Of a stretch of DNA of 18,194 bases, positions 12,079-18,194 are shown in pieces. The stretch comes from Streptococcaceae bacterium. Lineage in GTDB: Bacteria > Bacillota > Bacilli > Lactobacillales > Streptococcaceae. Where the stretch lies: assembly GCA_009779335.1 (NCBI GenBank), contig WREM01000004.1, positions 1 through 18,194 of the forward strand, given 5' to 3'. Position numbers and translations under genes: made by a program. Within the stretch, counting starts at the first letter, position 1; every line of letters starts with the position of its first letter. Below the pieces are notes generated by a model that saw only the letters and a list, made by a program, of their open reading frames with translations, did not search any database and was not told where the DNA came from.

Positions 12079-12426
12079 GTGATTTCTAAAGCAGATAAAA
12101 ATAAAACACGCCAAAAACGTCATACACGTGTGCGTGGAAAAATCTCTGGAACTGCAGAGCGCCCACGTTTGAACATTTTCCGTTCAAACACAAACATCTA
12201 CGCTCAAATCATTGATGATGTAGAAGGTGTAACGCTCGCAAGTGCCTCATCACTTAAATTGTCTGGAACTAAAACAGAACAGGCAAAAGAAGTTGGTGAA
12301 CTCGTAGCCAAAGCCGCTAAAGCTAAGAAGGTTGAAGAAGTTGTCTTCGATCGTGGTGGTTATCTCTATCACGGGCGTGTTCAAGCACTCGCTGAAGCAG
12401 CACGTGAAGCTGGATTGAAATTCTAA
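12079..12426 (+). CDS. rplR: 50S ribosomal protein L18, GTG start
   Basis: 115 residues. GTG at 12079 follows AAGAGGT and yields ISKADKNKTRQKRHTRVRGK, the usual basic L18 N-terminus; the body includes RPRLNIFRSNTNIYAQIIDD and ends FDRGGYLYHGRVQALAEAAR. L18 binds 5S rRNA and helps bring it into the 50S central protuberance with L5. The Shine-Dalgarno is weaker than for most neighbours and a GTG is used, so expression may be lower or coupled. rpsE follows after 18 bases. Confidence 0.97.
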   Translation: MISKADKNKTRQKRHTRVRGKISGTAERPRLNIFRSNTNIYAQIIDDVEGVTLASASSLKLSGTKTEQAKEVGELVAKAAKAKKVEEVVFDRGGYLYHGRVQALAEAAREAGLKF

Positions 12427-12444
12427 GAAAGGGGTAATCATAAA

Positions 12445-12954
12445 ATGGCAGAAAACAGAAAAAATAATCGTGAAGAAAAAAGCGAATTTGAAGAACGTGT
12501 TGTTGGAATCAACCGTGTAACTAAAGTTGTTAAAGGTGGACGTCGTCTACGTTTTGCAGCTCTTGTAGTTGTAGGAGACCGTAAAGGTCGTGTAGGTTTC
12601 GGTACGGGTAAAGCTCAAGAAGTACCTGAGGCTATCCGTAAAGCAATCGAAGCAGCTAAGAAAAATCTTATTACAGTGCCAATGTCAGGAACTACTATTC
12701 CTCATGAAGCATTAGGACAATTTGGCGGAGGTAAAATCTTACTTAAACCTGCTGTCGAAGGATCTGGAGTTGCCGCTGGTGGTGCTGTTCGTGCCGTCAT
12801 CGAATTGGCTGGAGTTGCAGATATTACATCTAAATCACTCGGATCTAACACACCTATCAACGTTGTTCGTGCAACAGTTGATGGATTACAACAATTAAAA
12901 CGTGCTGAAGAAGTCGCTACTTTACGTGGTAAAGACATCTCAGAATTAGCATAA
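12445..12954 (+). CDS. rpsE: 30S ribosomal protein S5
   Basis: 169 residues. The N-terminal double-stranded RNA-binding-like domain carries the S5 signature (GGRRLRFAALVVVGDRKGRV, then GFGTGKAQEVPEA) at about 32-64. The C-terminal domain includes GSGVAAGGAVRAVIELAGVA. S5 lies near the decoding centre on the solvent side; changes in it affect fidelity and spectinomycin sensitivity. GAAAGGGG precedes ATG. rpmD begins 16 bases downstream. Confidence 0.98.
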   Translation: MAENRKNNREEKSEFEERVVGINRVTKVVKGGRRLRFAALVVVGDRKGRVGFGTGKAQEVPEAIRKAIEAAKKNLITVPMSGTTIPHEALGQFGGGKILLKPAVEGSGVAAGGAVRAVIELAGVADITSKSLGSNTPINVVRATVDGLQQLKRAEEVATLRGKDISELA

Positions 12955-12970
12955 GAAGGGAGATAATCAA

Positions 12971-13378
12971 ATGTCACAAATTAAAATTACTTTGGTTAAA
13001 TCACCAATTGGTCGCCTTCCTGCTCAACGTAAAACAGTTGTTGCACTTGGTCTTGGTAAACTCCAAAGTTCAGTTGTAAAAGAAGATACACCTGCTTTAC
13101 GTGGTATGGCAAACTCAATTTCACATCTTGTGAAAGTTGAAGATTTTGATGGAAAAGCAGCAAAACCTGCAGCTAAGAAATCAACTCAGCCTGCAACTAA
13201 AGTGGCTACAAAAGAAAAAGCAGAATCTAAGAAAGCAGAACCTAAAAAGGCATCTGCTTCAGCATCAAAACCTGATGCATCAACAACTATTCCTGAAATT
13301 AAAGCATACCTTAAAGAACAAGGAATTAGCTATACAGGTGTAACAAAAAAAGCAGACTTGCTTGCATTAGTAAAATAA
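12971..13378 (+). CDS. rpmD: 50S ribosomal protein L30 with an unusual C-terminal HeH/SAP-like extension
   Basis: Residues 1-60 are a normal bacterial L30 (IKITLVKSPIGRLPAQRKTV, ending HLVKVEDFD), which is the usual complete length of about 60. The frame continues without interruption for 75 more residues: a low-complexity Lys/Ala/Pro/Ser linker (about 61-104) and a C-terminal helix-extension-helix unit (about 105-135), IPEIKAYLKEQGISYTGVTK followed by KADLLALVK. This resembles HeH/SAP/LEM-type nucleic-acid-binding folds. The normal stop position is passed in frame with no sign of a frameshift, so it looks like a true fusion. L30 binds 23S rRNA near the 5S region; the tail may add nonspecific RNA or DNA contact. 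GAAGGGAGA precedes ATG. A strong terminator overlaps the stop codon. Confidence 0.93.
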   Translation: MSQIKITLVKSPIGRLPAQRKTVVALGLGKLQSSVVKEDTPALRGMANSISHLVKVEDFDGKAAKPAAKKSTQPATKVATKEKAESKKAEPKKASASASKPDASTTIPEIKAYLKEQGISYTGVTKKADLLALVK

Positions 13379-13399
13379 AAATAGCCTAGGCTATTTTTT
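13377..13399 (+). terminator. Rho-independent terminator after rpmD
   Basis: AAAAATAGC, loop CTAG, GCTATTTTT: a perfect inverted repeat continuing into a T tract and overlapping the rpmD stop codon. It ends the rpsH-rpmD transcript, which normally runs into rplO. Confidence 0.9.
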
Positions 13400-13450
13400 A
13401 ATTTTCAATAAAGGTAAATCTGATACTATTATCATAGAGTTTAGTAAAAC

Positions 13451-13479
13451 TTGCTATTTTAAACTCTTTTTAGTAGAAT
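13451..13479 (+). promoter_or_regulatory. Promoter of rplO-secY
   Basis: TTGCTA (13451-13456), 17-base spacer, TAGAAT (13474-13479), 74 bases after the rpmD terminator. The predicted transcript start is near 13486. Confidence 0.75.
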
Positions 13480-13485
13480 AGTAAG

Positions 13486-13590
13486 AGTTCTATATAGAAC
13501 AAAAATAATAGCCGTACAAGCGAGTCGATCTGATTCTCCCTTATAGAATGTGAGAGGCGGTAGCATTGTACAAAATAAGGAGAAATAAAA
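13486..13590 (+). promoter_or_regulatory. Structured leader of rplO
   Basis: About 105 bases. GTTCTATATAGAAC is a self-complementary hairpin at the start. Then GTACAA (13514-13519) pairs with TTGTAC (13566-13571), enclosing an inner ATTCT/AGAAT hairpin (13533-13549) and the strings AAGCGAG and GAGAGG, which also occur in the rpsJ leader. The closed, multi-stem shape next to the Shine-Dalgarno AAGGAG suggests translational or attenuation control of L15/SecY synthesis. Confidence 0.5.
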
Positions 13591-14043
13591 ATGAAATTAA
13601 ATGAATTAAAAGCAGCTGAAGGTAGCCGTAAAGTACGTAACCGTGTGGGTCGTGGAACATCGTCAGGAAACGGTAAAACTTCTGGACGTGGACAAAAAGG
13701 TCAAAAATCACGTTCAGGTGGTGGAGTACGTCCAGGATTTGAAGGGGGACAAACAGAACTCTTCCGTCGTATGCCTAAACGTGGATTTTCTAATGTAAAC
13801 CGTAAAGAATACGCAATTGTTAATCTTGATACACTTAACCGTCTTGGAGATGGAGCAGAAGTAACTGCTGAAACTCTTGTCGCAGCTAAAATCATTAAAG
13901 ATGTAAAATCAGGAATTAAAGTTCTTGGTAACGGTGAATTAACTGTTAAAAATCTTAAAATCAATGTGGCTAAAATATCTGCTTCAGCCAAATCAGTTAT
14001 TGAAGCTGCAGGTGGATCAGTAGAAATACATGAAGCTAAATAA
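13591..14043 (+). CDS. rplO: 50S ribosomal protein L15
   Basis: 150 residues, close to the usual 146. It starts KLNELKAAEGSRKVRNRVGR and is followed by the Gly-rich N-terminal extension (GRGTSSGNGKTSGRGQKGQK) that threads into 23S rRNA; the C-terminal core ends in a Gly-rich segment with VEIHEAK. It is first in its own transcription unit with promoter and structured leader, split from rpmD by a terminator. secY follows after 78 bases including a 9-bp hairpin. Confidence 0.97.
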   Translation: MKLNELKAAEGSRKVRNRVGRGTSSGNGKTSGRGQKGQKSRSGGGVRPGFEGGQTELFRRMPKRGFSNVNRKEYAIVNLDTLNRLGDGAEVTAETLVAAKIIKDVKSGIKVLGNGELTVKNLKINVAKISASAKSVIEAAGGSVEIHEAK

Positions 14044-14060
14044 TACAAATCAAAATAAAT

Positions 14061-14086
14061 GAAGCGATTGATAGTATAATCGCTTC
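14061..14086 (+). promoter_or_regulatory. Hairpin between rplO and secY
   Basis: GAAGCGATT (14061-14069) pairs perfectly with AATCGCTTC (14078-14086), 8-base loop. No T tract follows, so it is more likely an attenuation, stability or processing element than a full terminator. Confidence 0.45.
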
Positions 14087-14121
14087 TTGACATTAAACAT
14101 AAAAAGTCAAAAGGAGACAAT

Positions 14122-15438
14122 ATGTTTTTTAAAGTTTTAATCCAAGGTTTAAGAGATAAAGGTGTAAGACCAACAATCTTGTTTACTCTATTGATTTTGT
14201 TCGTCTTTCGTTTAGGAACACATATTACTGTTCCTGGTATCAATGTGGAGAATCTTAACAAATTAGGGGATATGCCCTTCTTTAGTATGATGAACCTTAT
14301 GTCTGGGAATGCCATGAAGAGCTATTCTCTGTTTGCCTTAGGGGTTACACCTTATATCACAGCTTCTATTATTGTTCAACTTTTACAAATGGACATCGTT
14401 CCCAAATTTGTGGAGTGGTCTAAGCAGGGAGATGTAGGACGTCGTAAGCTTAATCAAGCAACACGCTACTTCACTCTTATCTTATCTATGTTACAATCGA
14501 TTGGGATTACGGCAGGTTTTCAGGCTATGTCTGGTTCTGGAATTGTTAACAATCCAAATGTACAAACATATATTATGATTGCAGTACTTCTAACTACGGG
14601 GTCATTGGTTGTTTGTTGGCTTGGGGAGCTCATTAATGCAAAAGGGTTTGGTTCAGGAATTTCTATGCTAATTTTTGCAGGTATTATATCCAGTATTCCT
14701 AGTTCAATTTATTCAATTTACAATACCTATTTTGTTAATGTAAGACCCGATCAACTTCCTACATCTTATGCAATCGTTGGAGGATTGATTGTTGCTAGTG
14801 TTTTAATCATGTATCTTGTTACTTGGTTTATGGGAGCTATTCGAAAAATTCCTATTCAATACACTAAGTTAACGCAAGGGGCGCCAGCAAGTTCATATTT
14901 GCCGTTTTCAGTTAATCCAGCCGGAGTTATTCCAATTATCTTTGCAGGAGCTCTAGTAACTGTCCCTGCAACAGTAATACAGTTCATTCAACACTCGAAG
15001 GGTTCAAGTGCGGGGTGGTTAAATACCCTTCAAAATGCTTTAAATACTAAAACTTGGACAGGACTTGTGTTCTATGCGTTGTTGATTACTCTGTTTTCTT
15101 TCTTTTATGCTTTTGTTAATATCAATCCTGAAAAATTATCAGAAAATTTACAAAAACAAGGTGGGTATATTCCTTCTGTACGTCCTGGAAAACCAACAGA
15201 GAAATATGTATCTGGAATCCTCATTCGATTATCAACAGTCGGTTCAATATTCCTTACAATTGTTACTCTTTCCCCAATTATTGCATCAAACTTATTTGGT
15301 TTACCGCAAATCATTTCACTTGGTGGGACATCGCTTATGATTGTGGTTCAAGTGGCTGTAGCTGCAAGCAGACAATTAGAAGGTCGGCTTAATAAAAATA
15401 AATATACAGGATTCATGGATGGAACTGTATTGGATTAA
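14122..15438 (+). CDS. secY: Protein translocase subunit SecY
   Basis: 438 residues with about ten membrane segments. Conserved SecY features include the N-terminal start RDKGVRPTILFTLLILFVFR, the plug region GITVPGINVENL-like stretch (here HITVPGINVENLNKL), YITASIIVQLLQMD in TM2, GFGSGISMLIFAGI, and the cytoplasmic loop FSFFYAFVNINPEKLSENLQ followed by KQGGYIPSVRPGKPTEKYV. SecY is the channel of the Sec translocon, with SecE and SecG. AAAGGAG precedes ATG. It shares a transcript with rplO and is followed by its own terminator, whereas in many Firmicutes adk is directly co-transcribed. Confidence 0.98.
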   Translation: MFFKVLIQGLRDKGVRPTILFTLLILFVFRLGTHITVPGINVENLNKLGDMPFFSMMNLMSGNAMKSYSLFALGVTPYITASIIVQLLQMDIVPKFVEWSKQGDVGRRKLNQATRYFTLILSMLQSIGITAGFQAMSGSGIVNNPNVQTYIMIAVLLTTGSLVVCWLGELINAKGFGSGISMLIFAGIISSIPSSIYSIYNTYFVNVRPDQLPTSYAIVGGLIVASVLIMYLVTWFMGAIRKIPIQYTKLTQGAPASSYLPFSVNPAGVIPIIFAGALVTVPATVIQFIQHSKGSSAGWLNTLQNALNTKTWTGLVFYALLITLFSFFYAFVNINPEKLSENLQKQGGYIPSVRPGKPTEKYVSGILIRLSTVGSIFLTIVTLSPIIASNLFGLPQIISLGGTSLMIVVQVAVAASRQLEGRLNKNKYTGFMDGTVLD

Positions 15439-15466
15439 AAAACCTAAATTTAGGGTTTTTCTTTAT
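15439..15466 (+). terminator. Terminator after secY
   Basis: AAAACCTAAA pairs with TTTAGG-G-TTTT (one bulged G), followed by T-rich sequence. It starts immediately after the secY stop codon; the loop is short and the stem A/T-rich, so it may be leaky. Confidence 0.7.
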
Positions 15467-15484
15467 TTTTTTGAAAAAATAGGC

Positions 15485-15490
15485 TAGAAT
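15485..15490 (+). promoter_or_regulatory. Possible -10 element for adk
   Basis: TAGAAT, identical to the -10 of the rpsJ and rplO promoters, stands 32 bases before the adk start and after the secY terminator. The -35 region at 17 bases (TTTATT) is poor, so this is tentative. Confidence 0.35.
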
Positions 15491-15522
15491 AAGGGAAGTA
15501 AAATGAAAGTAGGAAAAATACA

Positions 15523-16170
15523 ATGAATTTATTAATTATGGGATTACCGGGTGCTGGTAAAGGAACGTTGGCTGAATTTATCATTGAAAAATATGGAGTA
15601 AAACATATCTCGACTGGAGACATGTTCCGTGCAGCCATGAAAAATGAAACTGAAATGGGAAAATTAGCCAAAGGATTCATTGATAAAGGGGAACTTGTAC
15701 CAGATGAAGTAACGAATGGTATTGTTAAAGAGCGTTTGGCTGAAGACGACATCAAAGCATCGGGGTTCCTCCTTGATGGGTATCCCCGTACTATTGATCA
15801 AGCTCATGCTTTGGATACAATGCTAAAAGAATTAAATATTAAGCTCGATGCAGTGATTAACCTTGAAGTTGACCCTTCCATTTTGGTTGATCGTTTAAGT
15901 GGTCGCTTCCTTTGTCGCAATTGTGGAGCAACCTATCATAAAATCAACAAACCTACAAAAGTTGAAGGAACGTGTGATGTTTGTGGAAGTCATGATCTAT
16001 ATCAACGCCCGGATGATATGCCTGAAACTATAAAAAACCGTGTAGAAGTCAATATGAAAGAATCTGCTCCAATTCTTGAACATTATACACAAGAGGGATT
16101 GATGAAAAATATTAATGGTGGACAAGATATTAAATTAGTTCGAGAAGATTTGAAAGAAATCCTTGGTTAA
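15523..16170 (+). CDS. adk: Adenylate kinase, zinc-binding LID type
   Basis: 215 residues. The P-loop GLPGAGKGT is at 7-15, the AMP-site motif DGYPRT at 85-90, and the LID begins RLSGRFLCRNCGATYHK. Four cysteines, Cys131/Cys134 and Cys151/Cys154, form the structural zinc site typical of Gram-positive Adk. It interconverts ATP plus AMP with two ADP. ATG at 15523 has GTAGGAAA before it. It lies between secY and infA, with terminators on both sides, so it is probably monocistronic; the usual map gene after adk in Bacillus is absent. Confidence 0.98.
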   Translation: MNLLIMGLPGAGKGTLAEFIIEKYGVKHISTGDMFRAAMKNETEMGKLAKGFIDKGELVPDEVTNGIVKERLAEDDIKASGFLLDGYPRTIDQAHALDTMLKELNIKLDAVINLEVDPSILVDRLSGRFLCRNCGATYHKINKPTKVEGTCDVCGSHDLYQRPDDMPETIKNRVEVNMKESAPILEHYTQEGLMKNINGGQDIKLVREDLKEILG

Positions 16171-16179
16171 TAAGCAAAT

Positions 16180-16207
16180 AAAAAGAGAAAAAATAATCTC
16201 TTTTTTT
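16180..16207 (+). terminator. Terminator after adk
   Basis: AAAAGAGA (16181-16188) pairs with TCTCTTTT (16197-16204), 8-base A-rich loop, T7 tract. Confidence 0.8.
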
Positions 16208-16227
16208 GTACACTAAAGTACAAAAAA
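16202..16227. repeat. 26-base inverted repeat before the infA promoter
   Basis: TTTTTTGTAC (16202-16211) and GTACAAAAAA (16218-16227) are perfect complements around a 6-base centre. It overlaps the T tract of the adk terminator and ends two bases before the -35 of infA, a position suited to an operator or a second terminator read from the minus strand. Confidence 0.5.
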
Positions 16228-16229
16228 TC

Positions 16230-16258
16230 TTGATATTTGAACTGGTTCATGCTATAAT
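16230..16258 (+). promoter_or_regulatory. Promoter of the infA-rpmJ-rpsM-rpsK-rpoA unit
   Basis: TTGATA (16230-16235), 17-base spacer, TATAAT (16253-16258) preceded by TGC (extended -10). The transcript should start near 16265. The short leader contains CCGA and TCGG arms enclosing AGATAT/ATATCT, a shape like that in the rpsJ leader. Confidence 0.85.
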
Positions 16259-16321
16259 ATTAAGGTCCGACTTTTTAGATATTTTATATCTTTCGGGAAT
16301 TTTTGAAGGAGGTACTTTTGC

Positions 16322-16540
16322 TTGGCAAAAGACGATGTAATTGAAATTGAAGGTAAAGTAGTTGATACTATGCCGAATGCAATGTTCACAGTTGAACTTG
16401 AAAATGGTCACCAAGTGTTGGCGACTATTTCAGGTAAAATCCGTAAGAACTATATCCGAATTTTACCCGGAGATCGAGTTCAAGTTGAATTGTCACCGTA
16501 TGATTTGACTCGTGGACGTATTACTTTCCGCTTCAAATAA
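16322..16540 (+). CDS. infA: Translation initiation factor IF-1, TTG start
   Basis: 72 residues, standard length. It is an OB-fold protein reading AKDDVIEIEGKVVDTMPNAM with the S1-like motif GRITFRFK at the end; HISGKIRKNYIRILPGDRV-like core is here ATISGKIRKNYIRILPGDRV. IF-1 blocks the A site during initiation. The only start in register with the family N-terminus is TTG at 16322, eight bases after a very strong AAGGAGGT. It is first in a unit with rpmJ, rpsM, rpsK and rpoA. The rare start codon combined with an optimal Shine-Dalgarno could make its translation sensitive to initiation conditions. Confidence 0.97.
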   Translation: MAKDDVIEIEGKVVDTMPNAMFTVELENGHQVLATISGKIRKNYIRILPGDRVQVELSPYDLTRGRITFRFK

Positions 16541-16597
16541 TTTATTGGACATTCATTGAGTGCAGTTTTGCACAGTAACCATAGAAAGGAAGACACA

Positions 16598-16714
16598 ATG
16601 AAAGTTAGACCATCAGTTAAACCAATTTGCGAACACTGTAAAGTAATTCGTCGTAACGGTCGTGTAATGGTAATTTGCCCTGCCAATCCAAAACACAAAC
16701 AACGTCAGGGATAG
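16598..16714 (+). CDS. rpmJ: 50S ribosomal protein L36, zinc form
   Basis: 38 residues: MKVRPSVKPICEHCKVIRRN and then GRVMVICPANPKHKQRQG. The zinc ligands Cys11, Cys14, Cys27 and His33 are all present. L36 is the smallest large-subunit protein and sits near the base of the L7/L12 stalk. GAAAGGAAG precedes ATG. A small GTGCA/TGCAC hairpin lies in the gap after infA (about 16560-16573). Between rpmJ and rpsM an imperfect hairpin, GGCTTTTCAAATC against GATTTGAAAGC (16727-16754), stands just before the rpsM Shine-Dalgarno. Confidence 0.97.
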   Translation: MKVRPSVKPICEHCKVIRRNGRVMVICPANPKHKQRQG

Positions 16715-16770
16715 AAAGGAAAAGTAGGCTTTTCAAATCATAAGATTTGAAAGCTGAAAAAGGAGAAAAT

Positions 16771-17136
16771 ATGGCTCGTTTTGCTGGAGTTGATATTCCA
16801 AACGAAAAACGTATTGTTATTTCATTAACTTATGTATTCGGAGTTGGATTGCAAACTGCTAAGAAAGTACTTGCTGCTGCAAGTGTATCAGAAGATGTAC
16901 GTACAAAAGATTTAACGCCTGATCAAGAAGATGCGATTCGTCGTGAACTTGATGGACTTAAACTTGAAGGGGATCTTCGTCGTGAAGTAAACCTTAACAT
17001 CAAACGTTTGATGGAGATTGGTTCTTATCGTGGGATGCGTCACCGTCGTGGGCTTCCTACACGTGGACAAAACACAAAGAACAATGCTCGCACTCGTAAA
17101 GGACCTGCGAAATCTATCGCTGGTAAGAAAAAATAA
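16771..17136 (+). CDS. rpsM: 30S ribosomal protein S13
   Basis: 121 residues. ATG at 16771 follows AAAGGAG and gives ARFAGVDIPNEKRIVISLTY, the S13 N-terminus; an in-frame TTG eight codons upstream (16747) is rejected because the added residues fall in the leader hairpin and Shine-Dalgarno. The helix-two-turn-helix region and the signature GSYRGMRHRRGLPTRGQNTK are clear, with a basic tail ending KSIAGKKK that reaches P-site tRNA. S13 forms head bridges with the large subunit. rpsK follows after 20 bases. Confidence 0.98.
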   Translation: MARFAGVDIPNEKRIVISLTYVFGVGLQTAKKVLAAASVSEDVRTKDLTPDQEDAIRRELDGLKLEGDLRREVNLNIKRLMEIGSYRGMRHRRGLPTRGQNTKNNARTRKGPAKSIAGKKK

Positions 17137-17156
17137 AATAATAGAAAGGAGTTAAA

Positions 17157-17540
17157 ATGGCAAAAATTACTCGTAAACGTCGTGTTAAAAAGAATATTGA
17201 AACTGGAATTGCCCACATTCAATCTACATTTAACAACACAATCGTAATGATTACTGACGTACATGGTAACGCCCTTGCTTGGTCATCAGCTGGAGCCCTT
17301 GGATTCAAAGGTTCTAAAAAATCTACACCATTTGCAGCTCAAATGGCATCAGAAGCTGCAGCTCAAGCAGGACAAGAACAAGGTTTGAAAACAGTGTCTG
17401 TTACAGTTAAAGGTCCTGGACCTGGTCGTGAATCAGCTATTCGTGCACTTGCTGCAGCTGGTCTTAACGTAACTTCTATTAGTGATGTGACTCCTGTACC
17501 TCACAACGGTGCACGCCCTCCTAAACGTCGTCGTGTATAA
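17157..17540 (+). CDS. rpsK: 30S ribosomal protein S11
   Basis: 127 residues, standard. It has KNIETGIAHIQSTFNNTIVM near the start and the signature VTSISDVTPVPHNGARPPKR at the C-terminus. S11 is in the platform of the small subunit near the E site and helps choose correct tRNA. AGAAAGGAG precedes ATG. The gap to rpoA is 61 bases and contains no terminator, in keeping with the usual alpha operon. Confidence 0.98.
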   Translation: MAKITRKRRVKKNIETGIAHIQSTFNNTIVMITDVHGNALAWSSAGALGFKGSKKSTPFAAQMASEAAAQAGQEQGLKTVSVTVKGPGPGRESAIRALAAAGLNVTSISDVTPVPHNGARPPKRRRV

Positions 17541-17601
17541 TCTTTATAAAGGTTGTTAGTAAAAATATTCGATGATTAACTAAGAGGAGAGAAACACACA
17601 T

Positions 17602-18194
17602 ATGCTTGAGTTTGAAAAACCAAAAATTACAAAATTTGATGAAACAGAAAACTTTGGGAAGTTCGTTATTGAACCACTTGAACGTGGGTATGGAACAACC
17701 CTAGGAAATTCTTTACGTCGAGTACTATTATCATCACTTCCAGGAGCTGCTGTTACAGCCGTTCAAATTGATGGCGTTCAACATGAATTCACAACAATTC
17801 CAGGAGTGCGTGAGGACGTTATCCAAATCATCTTGGCTATTAAAGGATTAGCAATTAAATCTTATTCTGAAACTGCCAAACAAATAGAACTTGATATTAC
17901 AGGTCCAGCAGAAGTTACTGCAGGAGATATATTGACAGATTCTGATATTGAGATTATGAATAAAGAACATTATTTATTCTCTATCGCAGAAGGTCACTCT
18001 ATGCGTGCTGTAATGACAGTTAACAAAGGTTATGGATATGTTCCAGCAGATGATAATAAATCTGAAGATGCACCTATTGGAACTATTGCTGTTGATTCTA
18101 TTTACACACCAGTAAGTAAAGTAAATTATCAAGTTGAACCTGCTCGTGTGGGTGGAGATTCTAACTATGATAAATTAACACTTGAAATCAATAC
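17602..18194 (+). CDS. rpoA: RNA polymerase subunit alpha, 5' part
   Basis: The frame opens at ATG 17602, about a dozen bases after AAGAGGAG, and runs without a stop to the right edge, giving the first 197 residues of about 312. It starts MLEFEKPKITKFDETENFGK and contains the dimerisation-domain motif RGYGTTLGNSLRRVLLSSLP at about residues 28-47 and GVREDVIQIILAIKGLAIKS. This covers most of the N-terminal domain that assembles beta and beta'; the C-terminal promoter-contacting domain lies outside the window. It is last in the visible infA unit. Translation from the alpha operon keeps polymerase and ribosome synthesis together. Confidence 0.97.
   Translation, partial: MLEFEKPKITKFDETENFGKFVIEPLERGYGTTLGNSLRRVLLSSLPGAAVTAVQIDGVQHEFTTIPGVREDVIQIILAIKGLAIKSYSETAKQIELDITGPAEVTAGDILTDSDIEIMNKEHYLFSIAEGHSMRAVMTVNKGYGYVPADDNKSEDAPIGTIAVDSIYTPVSKVNYQVEPARVGGDSNYDKLTLEIN

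Noticed and set aside
14087..14092. TTGACA just before secY as a -35 box.
   Set aside because: No -10-like hexamer stands 16-18 bases downstream; that region is the secY Shine-Dalgarno and start. A TATAAT at 14075 lies in a hairpin loop and has no -35 upstream.
13701..14315. Long minus-strand frame (204 codons) antisense to rplO and the start of secY.
   Set aside because: It is a shadow of two well-supported genes, with no Shine-Dalgarno and no family resemblance.

Overview
The window is a low-GC Firmicutes chromosome segment carrying the S10-spc-alpha ribosomal protein cluster. Gene content and order point to Streptococcaceae, most likely a Lactococcus. adk lies between secY and infA with no map gene, as in streptococci and lactococci but not Bacillus. 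S14 is the short four-cysteine form, and the starts show typical Gram-positive Shine-Dalgarno sites. The genus is an inference from protein resemblance; no search was run.

Layout: the 3' end of nusG with its terminator; a MATE exporter gene (+); mscL (-), sharing a bidirectional terminator with the MATE gene; a zinc-ribbon membrane protein gene (+); then a consensus promoter and a structured leader ahead of rpsJ-rplC-rplD-rplW-rplB, rpsS-rplV-rpsC-rplP-rpmC-rpsQ-rplN, rplX-rplE-rpsZ, [insert], rpsH-rplF, rplR-rpsE-rpmD, rplO-secY, adk, infA-rpmJ-rpsM-rpsK and the 5' part of rpoA. The window is cut inside nusG at the left and inside rpoA at the right.

The cluster does not look like one uninterrupted operon. 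I see terminators after rpsZ, after the insert, after rpmD, after secY and after adk. I see good promoters before rpsJ, rpsH, rplO and infA, and a plausible one before rpsS. The rpsH promoter is a perfect TTGACA-N17-TATAAT whose -35 box lies in the 3' arm of the preceding terminator. Four long gaps (rplB-rpsS, rplN-rplX, rpsZ-rpsH, rplF-rplR) hold related short palindromic elements reminiscent of pneumococcal BOX repeats.

The most unusual part is the ~1 kb insert between rpsZ and rpsH (9852-10855). It is a self-contained unit with two abutting perfect palindromes over a promoter, three tiny genes with good Shine-Dalgarno sites encoding hydrophobic peptides, and a terminator. The first two genes are each interrupted at a 7-base homopolymer (A AAA AAG and G GGG GGG), and in both a -1 shift exactly there restores a 39- or 58-residue peptide ending in a hydrophobic segment. 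This could be programmed or phase-variable frameshifting, decay, or sequencing undercalls. A second oddity is ribosomal protein L30 (rpmD), which carries a ~75-residue C-terminal extension: a Lys/Ala/Pro-rich linker and a predicted HeH/SAP-like nucleic-acid-binding helix pair.
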